DNA from: Sinomicrobium kalidii
Lineage (GTDB): Bacteria; Bacteroidota; Bacteroidia; Flavobacteriales; Flavobacteriaceae
Direction: 5' to 3'
Assembly (NCBI RefSeq): GCF_021183825.1
Contig: NZ_CP089211.1
Span: 4,136,501 to 4,200,500 of the forward strand
DNA: 64,000 nt
The translations under genes were made by a program, and so were the position numbers. Below, in pieces: positions 1-8,536 of the stretch. The number at the start of each line of letters is the position of its first letter. The stretch's first letter is position 1. The notes under the pieces were generated by a model. The model saw only the letters and a program-made list of their open reading frames with translations. It did not search any database and was not told where the DNA came from.

Positions 1-939
1 AAACGCAGCGATAACTACAATACCATTGTTGTAGGGCCCTGGAGCCACGGGGACTGGGCCCGGAATAAAGGGCGTCAGGCCATAGGAAATGTATACTTCG
101 GCGATAATATCTCTGAGTTTTTCCAGAAAAACATAGAAACCAGGTTCTTTCACCATTTCCTCAAGGGCAGCGGAGATAAAAATTCCGGCCTGCCCGAAGC
201 TTACATGTTTGATACGGGAAGGAAAGAATGGAGGAAATTCGATACCTGGCCTCCGGAGAACACTGCTAAGGAAGTATACGGCATGGGACGAAACCAAAGC
301 TTGTCGCAGATAATGACCATGGAATATTCGTATCAGGAATTTATCAGTGACCCTAAAAAACCGGTACCGTATTCCGAAGACATAAAAATGGTATTTACCC
401 CGAGAAAGTATATGACCGATGACCAGCGCTTTGCCGCCCGCAGGCCGGACGTGCTCGTTTTTGAAACCGGGGTACTGGAAGAAGATATTACCCTGGCCGG
501 AGATATCCTGGCCAAACTCAGGGTCTCTACCACCGGAACGGACGCCGACTGGATCGTAAAGGTTATCGATGTATTCCCTCCGGACGCTGAAGACTATGAA
601 GAAACCCAGGATTACCTGAAGATGAGCAACTACCACATGATGGTGCGCAGTGAGGTGATGCGGGGCCGTTTCAGGAACAGTTTTGAAAAGCCGGAGCCTT
701 TTGTGCCCAATGAGGAAGCTGATGTAAATATAAAATTACAGGACGTGTTCCACACCTTCAAAAAAGGGCATAAGATACAGGTGCAGGTGCAAAGCACGTG
801 GTTCCCGCTTATCGACCGTAACCCGCAGACTTATGTAGACAATATCTTTTATGCCAAAAAAGAGGACTTCCAAAAGCAGACCCACAGGGTGTACAACTCT
901 TCAAATATTGAGTTTACCGTGCTGGAAGAAGACGAATAA
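1..939 (+). CDS. CocE/NonD family hydrolase, C-terminal part (5' end outside the window)
   Basis: The reading frame is open from the first base, so the gene starts upstream of the window; 312 codons are seen. The visible part begins within the alpha/beta hydrolase domain: the motif VVGPWSHGDWA (codons 10-20) has the His expected of the catalytic triad in the X-Pro dipeptidyl-peptidase (S15)/CocE family. The rest fits the C-terminal beta-sandwich (PepX_C-like) domain, with the typical ending of a sandwich strand pattern KIQVQVQSTWFPLIDRNP. Members are serine esterases or acyl-peptide hydrolases, often exported in Bacteroidota; the substrate cannot be read from this fragment. A tricorn-like protease follows on the same strand 109 bases downstream, so peptide degradation is a plausible shared theme (inference). 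Confidence 0.85.
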   Translation, partial: KRSDNYNTIVVGPWSHGDWARNKGRQAIGNVYFGDNISEFFQKNIETRFFHHFLKGSGDKNSGLPEAYMFDTGRKEWRKFDTWPPENTAKEVYGMGRNQSLSQIMTMEYSYQEFISDPKKPVPYSEDIKMVFTPRKYMTDDQRFAARRPDVLVFETGVLEEDITLAGDILAKLRVSTTGTDADWIVKVIDVFPPDAEDYEETQDYLKMSNYHMMVRSEVMRGRFRNSFEKPEPFVPNEEADVNIKLQDVFHTFKKGHKIQVQVQSTWFPLIDRNPQTYVDNIFYAKKEDFQKQTHRVYNSSNIEFTVLEEDE

Positions 940-1048
940 TATCAGTTTTTAGCTACCCGGCCTCTCTCCGGTGAATGTATTCTTTACCGGAGAGGGCCGA
1001 TTTATCTCCCCCTTTTTTAATTCCCGAAAAACAATTAAAAAACCAACC

Positions 1049-4000
1049 ATGAAAATCAAGATCAGAACATTCCTGACCCTTATTCTTATTTCATTAAACT
1101 TCAGCTTGCTGAGGAGTGCCCCGGACCCGGAAGATACCCGTTTGTTGTCTCAACCCGCCATTAGCAACACCCATATAGCCTTTATTTACGCAGAAGACCT
1201 TTGGGTAGCCGGGAAGGACGGTTCCAATCCGCGGCGGCTCACCATAGACGAAGGTATCGAATCCAATCCCGTCTTTTCACCGGATGGCTCCCTTATAGCC
1301 TTCAATGCCGAATATGACGGCAATACCGATGTATATACGGTTCCGGTGACCGGGGGAGTACCCCGCCGCCTTACCTGGCATCCTTATGAAGATGCCGTTC
1401 GGGGATTTTCGCCGGATGGTAAAAAAGTATTGTTCGTTTCGCAGCGAAACACCTTTACCAATCGCCTTGCACAGCTATTTACGGTGAGTGTAAACGGAGG
1501 AAAGGTTACCCAACTGGATATTCCCAGTGCGTTCTGGGCTACATATGCCCCGGACGGAAAACACATGGCCTATACGCCGCTCCGGGATGCATTCGAACAG
1601 TGGAAGCACTATCGCGGGGGGAGGATCAGCCGTATCTGGTTGTACGATACGGAAGACCATTCCGTAGTCGAAATTCCGAAACCCGAAGGTGGCTGTAATG
1701 ACTCCAATCCGGAATGGATGGGTACTAAAATCTATTTCCGGAGTGACAGGAACGGGGAATTTAATCTCTTTTCCTACGACACGGGAACTAAAGAAATAAC
1801 ACAGCTTACCCATTACGAGGATTTCCCGGTAATGGACCTTTCTGTTCACAATGGACAGGTCGTTTTCGAACAGGCCGGTTACCTGCATATTTACGATGTA
1901 ACCAACGGAGACGTTAACCGTATCAAAGTTGGTATTGCCGCTGACCTCCTGGAACTCCGGCCCCGTTTTGTTTCGGGCAGTAATTACGTACGAAGCGCTT
2001 CGGTCTCGCCTTCGGGAGCGCGTGTCGTTGTAGATTTCAGGGGAGAGATCGTTACTGTTCCCGCCAAAAAGGGAGATCCCGTAAACCTGACCAATACTCC
2101 GGGAGTACATGAGAACATGCCGGATTGGTCACCGGATGGAAAATCCGTTGCGTATTTTTCGGATGCGGGGGGAGAATATGCTTTACATATCAGGAACAAG
2201 GATGGCGATGCCCCGGCGAAAGTCATCAAACCGGGAGGGACCGGATTTTATGCTTTTACTAACTGGTCTCCCGACAGTAAGAAAGTGAGTTTTTCAGATA
2301 ATGGCCGGAACCTGTATATAGCCGATATCACTACCGGAAAGGTAAAAAAGATCGCTTCGGACGAACGCTATGGTGTCGGAGCCTTCCGGAATCTCTTCGG
2401 GGACTGGTCTGCCGATTCCAACTGGATCGCGTACACGGTCATAACCGAGACCCATTTTGAAAGGGCTTACCTGTATTCGTTAAAGGAAGACCGGTCTTAT
2501 CCCCTTACTGACGGATTGTCCAGTGTGTCCAGCCCGGTGTTTGATCCTTCCGGGAAATACCTGTACATGCTGGCATCTACTGATGCCGGGCCCGTTGTGA
2601 ACTGGTTCGACCAATCTACCCTGGACATGGAAATGAGCAGCTCCATTTATCTGGTTACACTGCAAAAGGAAACAAAGTCCCCTTTTGCAAAGGAAAACGA
2701 TGTGGAAGAGATCAGTAAGGAAAGCCAGGATAAAGAGAAAGAAAAGGAAGAAGACAAGGGCAAAAAAGACACAACCCCGCTGGTGATAGACTGGGATGGG
2801 ATAGCGCACAGGATCGTGGATATCCCGGTTCCCGCAGGAATGTATTCCGATCTTGGGATTGCAAAAGAAGGGGAACTGTTCTATCTGGCGGGAAGTCCTC
2901 ATCACAACGGCCCCACCATGCTGCATAAATACGATATTGAGAAACGCAAGGACGAGGAGGTCATGGCAGCAGATACCTATACCATTGCAGCCAAAGGAGA
3001 AAAAATGCTGTATCGCACCAAAGGCAAGTGGGGAATAACCGATACGGGCAAGAAACCGGAGAACGGAACGATCGATCTCGACGCCATACAGGTGAAAATA
3101 GACCCGGTAGCCGAATGGAACAATATATTTGAGGAAGCCTGGCGGGTCAACCGGGATTATTTTTACGATCCGGGAATGCACGGCGCCGACTGGAAGGCGA
3201 TGAAAACAAAGTACAGGGTATTCCTCCCCGATGTTTCGTGCAGGAGCGACCTGTACCGGGTCATGGAATGGATGTTCAGCGAACTGGCCGTGGGGCACCA
3301 TCGTTTTGGAAGCAGGGGAGACCGCATGCGCAACCCGGAGAAGGTAAAAGGCGGTCTGCTGGGAGCAGATTATGAAATAGCGGGTAATCGTTACCGGTTT
3401 AAAAAAATATACGGCGGACTCAACTGGAATCCCGAGATGAGATCTCCGCTTACCGAACCCGGTGTCAATGTTAATGCAGGTGATTATCTTCTTGCGGTTA
3501 ACGGTAAGGAGGTAACGGCGCAGGACAACCTGTACAGCTTTTTCGAGAATACTGCAGGCAAGATCGTTACACTTACGGTAAGTGCCACAGGCAGCACATC
3601 GGATGCACGAAAAGTAAAAGTAACCCCGGTGGCCTCTGAATGGGCCCTGAGGAACAGGGACTGGGTAGAAGGTAACCTGAAAAAAGTGCACGAAGCTACC
3701 GACGGACAAGTAGCTTATGTTTATGTGCCCAATACGGCAGGTGCGGGACATGAGTACTTTAAGCGGTATTTCTTTCCCCAGGCCGATAAAAAGGCCATCA
3801 TTATAGACGAACGATTTAATGGCGGAGGCTACCTGGCCGATTATTATATAGACATTCTCAAAAGGCCCGAACAGGCCTACTGGAATTTCCGGTACGGAAA
3901 AGACCTTAAATCGCCCAGTGCTTCCATACAGGGGCCTAAAGTGATGCTTATTGATGAGACCGCCGGGTCCGGAGGGGATTTCCTGCCCTGGATGTTCCGT

Positions 4001-4309
4001 AAATTCAAACTCGGTAAGCTCATCGGAAAGAGGACCTGGGGCGGATTGGTAGGCATACTGGGATTCCCGCAGTTTATCGACGGCGGAATGGTCATGGCTC
4101 CCAACGTGGCTTTTTATAATGAAGAAGGGTTCCGTATTGAAAATGAAGGCGTAGCGCCGGACATCGAAGTAGAACAGTGGCCCGAACAGGTCATTCAGGG
4201 AAAAGATCCGCAACTGGAAAGGGCTATAGAAGAAGTGATGAAAGAACTGAAGGCCAACCCTCCGAAGAAAACGGAAAGGCCTCCGTATCCCGTCAGGGTC
4301 AATAAATAA
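1049..4309 (+). CDS. Tricorn protease homologue, S41 family peptidase
   Basis: Predicted exported serine protease of 1086 residues that trims peptides. I chose ATG 1049 because it directly precedes a signal peptide (MKIKIRTFLTLILISLNFSL); an in-frame ATG at 971 would bury that signal. The N-terminal half (about 40-550) is a beta-propeller with repeated motifs such as FSPDGSLIAF, FSPDGKKVLF and WSPDGKSVAY. A Lys/Glu-rich linker lies near 575-605. The C-terminal half has the tricorn core domain, a PDZ-like segment (about 790-880) and the S41 protease domain with DETAGSGGDFLPW carrying the probable nucleophile Ser, a candidate His in AVGHHRFG, and a late acidic motif NEGVAPDIEVE. Family knowledge: tricorn homologues degrade oligopeptides released by other proteases; the exact substrate here is unknown. 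Confidence 0.93.
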   Translation: MKIKIRTFLTLILISLNFSLLRSAPDPEDTRLLSQPAISNTHIAFIYAEDLWVAGKDGSNPRRLTIDEGIESNPVFSPDGSLIAFNAEYDGNTDVYTVPVTGGVPRRLTWHPYEDAVRGFSPDGKKVLFVSQRNTFTNRLAQLFTVSVNGGKVTQLDIPSAFWATYAPDGKHMAYTPLRDAFEQWKHYRGGRISRIWLYDTEDHSVVEIPKPEGGCNDSNPEWMGTKIYFRSDRNGEFNLFSYDTGTKEITQLTHYEDFPVMDLSVHNGQVVFEQAGYLHIYDVTNGDVNRIKVGIAADLLELRPRFVSGSNYVRSASVSPSGARVVVDFRGEIVTVPAKKGDPVNLTNTPGVHENMPDWSPDGKSVAYFSDAGGEYALHIRNKDGDAPAKVIKPGGTGFYAFTNWSPDSKKVSFSDNGRNLYIADITTGKVKKIASDERYGVGAFRNLFGDWSADSNWIAYTVITETHFERAYLYSLKEDRSYPLTDGLSSVSSPVFDPSGKYLYMLASTDAGPVVNWFDQSTLDMEMSSSIYLVTLQKETKSPFAKENDVEEISKESQDKEKEKEEDKGKKDTTPLVIDWDGIAHRIVDIPVPAGMYSDLGIAKEGELFYLAGSPHHNGPTMLHKYDIEKRKDEEVMAADTYTIAAKGEKMLYRTKGKWGITDTGKKPENGTIDLDAIQVKIDPVAEWNNIFEEAWRVNRDYFYDPGMHGADWKAMKTKYRVFLPDVSCRSDLYRVMEWMFSELAVGHHRFGSRGDRMRNPEKVKGGLLGADYEIAGNRYRFKKIYGGLNWNPEMRSPLTEPGVNVNAGDYLLAVNGKEVTAQDNLYSFFENTAGKIVTLTVSATGSTSDARKVKVTPVASEWALRNRDWVEGNLKKVHEATDGQVAYVYVPNTAGAGHEYFKRYFFPQADKKAIIIDERFNGGGYLADYYIDILKRPEQAYWNFRYGKDLKSPSASIQGPKVMLIDETAGSGGDFLPWMFRKFKLGKLIGKRTWGGLVGILGFPQFIDGGMVMAPNVAFYNEEGFRIENEGVAPDIEVEQWPEQVIQGKDPQLERAIEEVMKELKANPPKKTERPPYPVRVNK

Positions 4310-4323
4310 AAGATGGCAGGTTC

Positions 4324-4441
4324 ACAGGTGTTGCCTGAAAAAAACGGTAAACCGTCATTCTGAACGTTGTCGGGTAATCACCGTGAGCACCCGAACGGGA
4401 AATCGGGGTGGACGTAGCTGTAGTTTTCAGGCAACACCTGT
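4324..4441. terminator. Long inverted repeat between convergent genes
   Basis: An 18-base arm at 4324-4341 (ACAGGTGTTGCCTGAAAA) is matched exactly in inverted form at 4424-4441, with 82 bases between. Reading on the plus strand the second arm runs into a short T-tract. It sits between the stop of the tricorn homologue and the stop of the convergent DUF6095 gene, so a bidirectional terminator is likely; a small mobile palindromic repeat is the alternative. Confidence 0.55.
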
Positions 4442-4443
4442 TT

Positions 4444-4668
4444 TTAGTCCCCGAAAAAGGATTTCATCATCATCCTGAGGCTTATGAAGGCCATGACGAT
4501 AGCCCCGATACCAGCCAGAAGCCCGATGATAAGTATGGGCCAGTAAAACGGATGCCCCTGGTTCTTGAAAGCCTCATAGATAATAACAGGAGCGGCAAAC
4601 ATCAGGATGACGGTATAGGCAAAATATTTCAGGCTTTTCAGGAGTGATTTTCGGTCTGTCCGTCTCAA
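4444..4668 (-). CDS. DUF6095 family small membrane protein
   Basis: A 74-residue protein with two predicted membrane helices (about 15-33 and 43-66), a basic N-terminus (MRRTDRKSLLKSLKYFAY) and the segment APVIIYEAFKNQGHPFYWP, which matches my memory of the flavobacterial DUF6095 family. No function is known. It lies downstream of murQ on the same strand, 202 bases away, an arrangement I believe is common in Flavobacteriaceae, so it may be part of the murQ transcript. Its stop lies against the large inverted repeat. Confidence 0.75.
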   Translation of the reverse strand: MRRTDRKSLLKSLKYFAYTVILMFAAPVIIYEAFKNQGHPFYWPILIIGLLAGIGAIVMAFISLRMMMKSFFGD

Positions 4669-4870
4669 TGTACTTGTGTTTTTATTGGTCTCGATGTTAG
4701 GTTTAAAACCCTGCTCCCGATCCCGATAGCTATCGGGGTTATTGGGTTGTTGAGTTACTGAGTTATTAGGTTATCGAGTTATTGCGTGTTGACTGAATAG
4801 CTCGGTAACTTAATAACCGTGGCAATTTCATTGCCTTTCCAGCCCCCGGACTGCAAGTCCGGAGGTTTGG
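4669..4870. repeat. Intergenic low-complexity repeat and 16-bp palindrome
   Basis: Between DUF6095 and murQ there is no gene. The segment holds a perfect palindrome CCCGATAGCTATCGGG (4722-4737), then about 80 bases of loose GAGTTATT/GGTTATCG-type repeats (about 4740-4820), then a 7-bp hairpin CCGGACT-GCA-AGTCCGG (4846-4862) just after the murQ stop. A related loose repeat lies inverted at about 14,700-14,770, and a close relative of the palindrome is built into the RNase P RNA gene near 26,140. Confidence 0.6.
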
Positions 4871-5689
4871 TTACTTTCCGGATTGATAGGCTTTAATGGC
4901 GTTTCTCACATTTTTATGTTGATGCAGGAGGGCTTCGGCCTTTTCCCTGGAAATGTTGAGTTCCTGCATGAGCATTCTTGTTCCGCGGTCTACCAGTTTG
5001 GTATTGCTGAGCTGCATATCGACCATTTTATTGCCTTTGACCCTGCCCAGTTGTATCATTGCGGTGGTAGAGATCATATTGAGGATGAGTTTCTGTGCGG
5101 TCCCTGCTTTCATCCGGGAACTCCCGGTTACGAATTCCGGCCCTACAACCGCCACTACGGGATATTCTGCTACCTGTGAAAGCGGACTGTCTTCATTGCA
5201 GGTTATACAACCTGTAATAATCCCGTTTTTATTGCATTTTTCCAGACCGCCTATTACATAAGGCGTGGTTCCCGAGGCAGCTATGCCAATAACTACATCG
5301 AGGGGAGATATATCGTATTCCGAGAGGTCTTCCCAGGCCTGTTCTTTACTGTCTTCTGCAAATTCCACGGCTTTTCTTATGGCCTGGTCACCACCGGCAA
5401 TAAGACCTATCACCAAATGGTCGGATACCCCGTAGGTGGGCGGACATTCGGAAGCATCGAGAATGCCGAGTCTGCCGCTTGTACCGGCGCCAATATAAAA
5501 AAGGCGTCCTCCTTTCTTCAGTTTGGGTACTATTTTCGCTACGAGTGCTTCTATTTGCGGAATAGCCTTTTCTACGGCAATGGGTACGGTTTTGTCTTCT
5601 TTGTTGATGTTATGTAAAACCTCATTTACCGTCATCTTTTCCAGGTCACGATAGTTAGAGTCCTGTTCCGTGGTTTTTACGAAATCCAT
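4871..5689 (-). CDS. murQ: N-acetylmuramic acid 6-phosphate etherase
   Basis: Cleaves the lactyl ether of MurNAc 6-phosphate to give GlcNAc 6-phosphate and D-lactate in cytoplasmic recycling of cell-wall sugars. The 272-residue protein is a SIS-domain (sugar isomerase) protein with the family signature GAGTSGRLGILDASECPPT and the later GSSRMKAGTAQK motif. It is slightly shorter than the approximately 300-residue enzymes of Proteobacteria because the C-terminal helical extension is short, as in other Bacteroidota. It follows dnaX by 60 bases on the same strand. No MurP transporter or AnmK is seen beside it, so the source of MurNAc 6-phosphate must be encoded elsewhere. Confidence 0.95.
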   Translation of the reverse strand: MDFVKTTEQDSNYRDLEKMTVNEVLHNINKEDKTVPIAVEKAIPQIEALVAKIVPKLKKGGRLFYIGAGTSGRLGILDASECPPTYGVSDHLVIGLIAGGDQAIRKAVEFAEDSKEQAWEDLSEYDISPLDVVIGIAASGTTPYVIGGLEKCNKNGIITGCITCNEDSPLSQVAEYPVVAVVGPEFVTGSSRMKAGTAQKLILNMISTTAMIQLGRVKGNKMVDMQLSNTKLVDRGTRMLMQELNISREKAEALLHQHKNVRNAIKAYQSGK

Positions 5690-5749
5690 GTTCTTATATG
5701 GTTCTGAATGTAATTAAATACTGTGTTATTTATTGTCTGTTGAGAGGTG

Positions 5750-7504
5750 TTAAATGTCCAGGTCAAATTCCTTGCGCAAGATGTCGATCCGCGGATTGGT
5801 TTCCCTGAGCTTGGCATATTTTTCCTGGGGTGTAAATGCATATTTTTGTTCTGCGGTTTCATTAACCGTGATCTGTAGATTTATAAAATGGTTTTTCAAT
5901 TTCCGTTTCAGGTATTCCATAAGCGGAAACTGCTCCCTTTCCACTTCCTTTTTCATAGTGTCGTTCGGGAGTTCTATCCAGATGGTGTTGTTGTTTTTCA
6001 GTTTCGGCCGGTCTGTGGAAAGATTGGAACCTATGATCTTTTTTCCCTTGTTGTCCATCAGTTTTATATAACTGTCCCAGGCCTTTTGCATATCTTTTTC
6101 GGTAAAGCTTTCCCGCGGCAGTTCCGATTCGTCCACCTCGTGTTCCTTTTTGTTCTTTTCCAGTTCCTTTTTGGCTTTTATACTGGAAAGGGACAGGCCG
6201 GAAACGTGTTTTTTCCGGATCTCCATGGTATTGGCCGGATTGTCGGGTTCAGGAGCGGTGGCAACCGTTGTGTTTTCCGCAACGGTTTTGGTTTTACCGG
6301 CAGTGGGTGTTGCCGGAACTGTAGATGTTTTTGGGGGGGAGGCTGCTTCCGTCTGAACCTGTCGGACAGCCGTTTTTTCGTTTGTGAGAACATTTTCCCT
6401 GAAAAAAGCGGGCGGGATTATGTAGGGTATGTCATTTTTTTTTTCTCCATCGAAAGTGATGGAGGCTAATTGCATGAGGCAAAGTTCTACAAGTAATCTC
6501 TGATTTTTACTCGTTTTGTAATTGAGGTCACAGGTGTTGGCAAGTTCTATTCCCTCTATGAGAAAGGGCAGGGGGGCTTTCCGGGATTGTTCCAGATAGC
6601 GTTGTTTTGCATCACTGCCGACTTCGAGCAGGGGGACGGTGGCTTCGTTCTTACATACCATGAGGTCCCTGAAGTGGGAGGCAAGGCCTCCGATAAAGTG
6701 GTGCCCGTCAAAACCTCTTGCAAGGGTTTCGTTAAAGTCAACCAACAGTTGCGGGATGTTATTTTCCAGGATAAGGTCGGTGGCCTTGAAATAGGTATCG
6801 TAATCCAGTACGTTAAGGTTCTCGGTCACGGCCTGCCGGGTAAGTTTTTTTCCGGAAAAACTCACTACCCTGTCAAATATGGAAAGGGCATCGCGCATGG
6901 CGCCGTCCGCTTTCTGTGCTATGATATGAAGGGCATCGTCCTCGGCTTCTATGCCCTGGTTCTCCGCGATGTATTTTAAATATTCGGCGGCATCCCTTAC
7001 GGTGATCCGTTTAAAGTCGAATATCTGGCAACGGGAGAGGATGGTGGGGATGATCTTGTGTTTCTCCGTAGTCGCCAGGATAAAAATGGCATGTTTCGGA
7101 GGTTCTTCGAGTGTTTTCAGGAAAGCGTTGAAAGCTGCCTGTGAGAGCATGTGTACCTCGTCTATGATATACACTTTATACTTTCCTGCCTGGGGAGGAA
7201 TGCGCACCTGGTCTATGAGACTCCTGATGTCATCTACGGAATTATTGGAAGCCGCATCGAGCTCAAAAATGTTGAATGCGAAGTCCTCTTCGGGATTCTC
7301 CATGCCATCCTGGTTGATCTTTTTGGCCAGGATACGGGCACAGGTAGTCTTTCCCACACCTCTCGGACCACAGAACAGTAATGCCTGGGCCAGATGGTTG
7401 TTTTCTATGGCGTTTAACAAGGTATTGGTAATAGCCTGTTGCCCCACGACATCCTTAAATGTCTGCGGGCGGTACTTGCGTGCCGAAACCACAAATTGCT
7501 CCAT
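5750..7504 (-). CDS. dnaX: DNA polymerase III subunit gamma/tau
   Basis: Clamp-loader ATPase of the replisome, 584 residues. The AAA+ domain has Walker A GPRGVGKTTCARILAKK (about 46-62), Walker B VYIIDEVHML and sensor 1 ILATTEKHK, followed by the helical lid and oligomerisation domain. Residues about 370-480 form a low-complexity Pro/Thr/Lys-rich linker, and the last 130 residues form a tau-like C-terminal domain. The four-Cys zinc module that follows Walker A in E. coli DnaX is missing and replaced by a shorter Asp/Glu-rich segment (INQDGMENPEEDFAFN). A TATCTTTG -7 box sits just upstream of the start. I see no obvious programmed frameshift site that would make a separate gamma form, though I could not test this exhaustively. 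Confidence 0.96.
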   Translation of the reverse strand: MEQFVVSARKYRPQTFKDVVGQQAITNTLLNAIENNHLAQALLFCGPRGVGKTTCARILAKKINQDGMENPEEDFAFNIFELDAASNNSVDDIRSLIDQVRIPPQAGKYKVYIIDEVHMLSQAAFNAFLKTLEEPPKHAIFILATTEKHKIIPTILSRCQIFDFKRITVRDAAEYLKYIAENQGIEAEDDALHIIAQKADGAMRDALSIFDRVVSFSGKKLTRQAVTENLNVLDYDTYFKATDLILENNIPQLLVDFNETLARGFDGHHFIGGLASHFRDLMVCKNEATVPLLEVGSDAKQRYLEQSRKAPLPFLIEGIELANTCDLNYKTSKNQRLLVELCLMQLASITFDGEKKNDIPYIIPPAFFRENVLTNEKTAVRQVQTEAASPPKTSTVPATPTAGKTKTVAENTTVATAPEPDNPANTMEIRKKHVSGLSLSSIKAKKELEKNKKEHEVDESELPRESFTEKDMQKAWDSYIKLMDNKGKKIIGSNLSTDRPKLKNNNTIWIELPNDTMKKEVEREQFPLMEYLKRKLKNHFINLQITVNETAEQKYAFTPQEKYAKLRETNPRIDILRKEFDLDI

Positions 7505-7522
7505 AGAAAAAACTTTACGTCA

Positions 7523-7530
7523 CAAAGATA
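7523..7530 (-). promoter_or_regulatory. Bacteroidota -7 box for dnaX
   Basis: TATCTTTG on the minus strand matches the Bacteroidota housekeeping consensus TAnnTTTG and lies 19 bases before the dnaX ATG. I found no clear TTG at the expected -33 distance, so this is a partial match only. Confidence 0.45.
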
Positions 7531-7595
7531 AAAATTGCGGCCATATTTCAGGTGAATACGGTTGAATTTTGGCAGGAATTATTAACAAACGGGGG

Positions 7596-7629
7596 TTTTA
7601 AGTTCAAGGTTTAAACCTTGAACTTAAAA
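7596..7629. terminator. 34-bp perfect palindrome, likely terminator
   Basis: A 17-base arm TTTTAAGTTCAAGGTTT is followed at once by its exact reverse complement, ending 10 bases beyond the stop of the SPFH gene. The outer A/T tracts would give a U-run on either strand, so it can end the SPFH transcript and isolate it from dnaX. Confidence 0.6.
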
Positions 7630-7639
7630 TATTGAACCG

Positions 7640-8455
7640 TTACTGATTGCCTAAGATGATGGGCATGCCGTCTTTTCCGGACCCGATAACAATTACCTTG
7701 GAGTTTTGTGACTTGGAAAGTTCTATAGTGGCCTGTATGCCCTTTTCCTGAAGTACTTTATCCGTCAGGGAGGCGCTCAGTATCCTGTTGGCAGCGGCCT
7801 TACCCTCGGCATCTATACGTTGGCGTTCGGCTTCTTTTTCGGCTTTTTCCAACCGGAACTCGTATTCCAGGGTCTCCTGTTCCTGCTTTAACTTTGTTTC
7901 TATCGCAGTTTTGATCGTAGGAGGCAGGGTAATGTCCCGGACCAGGACTTCGTTTAACTGCACGTATTGTTCGTCCAGTATCTTTTTGGTCTCATCATAT
8001 ATTTCTTCCTGGATGGCATCTCTTTTGGTGGAATATAATTGTTCCGGGGTATATCTGCCCACTACACTTCTGGCTGCAGACCGGATGGCCGGGAGAATAA
8101 CATCAGCGATATAGCCTTCCCCTTTTTCCTGATGCAGTGCGCCTAATTGTTCTCTAACTGGCTGATGCCATGCGGTGGCATCCAGTCCGATCTGCAGCCC
8201 GTTGGAGGAGAGCACCTGCATTTTTTCGGAAAGTTCCTGTTGCCTTACATTGTATACATAGACCTTATTCCAGGGTAAAACCCAGTGAAAGCCTTCACCC
8301 AAAGGAGGTTCGTCCGTAACAACACCACCTCCGAATCTCTTGTACAATACTCCGGCCTTTCCGGAATCTATACTTGTTGTGGATTTAAAAATAAGAATAA
8401 TTAAAAGTACAATACCTATAATAACAGGTAAACCTATTTTGGGTAATCTTTCCAT
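7640..8455 (-). CDS. SPFH/prohibitin-family membrane protein
   Basis: A 271-residue protein with one N-terminal membrane helix (about 9-25, IGLPVIIGIVLLIILIF), an SPFH/band-7 domain (about 30-190, including GKAGVLYKRFGGG and LGEGFHWVLPWNKV), a charged coiled coil (about 180-225) and a C-terminal tail. Prohibitin-like proteins form large membrane rings or microdomains and often modulate membrane proteases. No partner protease such as FtsH is beside it. The gene stands alone between the dnaX promoter region and the VWA gene, with its own terminator. Confidence 0.9.
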   Translation of the reverse strand: MERLPKIGLPVIIGIVLLIILIFKSTTSIDSGKAGVLYKRFGGGVVTDEPPLGEGFHWVLPWNKVYVYNVRQQELSEKMQVLSSNGLQIGLDATAWHQPVREQLGALHQEKGEGYIADVILPAIRSAARSVVGRYTPEQLYSTKRDAIQEEIYDETKKILDEQYVQLNEVLVRDITLPPTIKTAIETKLKQEQETLEYEFRLEKAEKEAERQRIDAEGKAAANRILSASLTDKVLQEKGIQATIELSKSQNSKVIVIGSGKDGMPIILGNQ

Positions 8456-8536
8456 TTTTTATGTATTTTGGATTATTTAGTCCGTAATTGGGTCTGTTTC
8501 GCGGGGAAATTATTATTCGGCTTGCTCGTTTTTACC

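Noticed and set aside
2480..4213. Long minus-strand open frame of 577 codons
   Set aside because: It lies entirely antisense to the tricorn homologue, whose domains and motifs are clear; the antisense translation shows no domain and a biased residue makeup.
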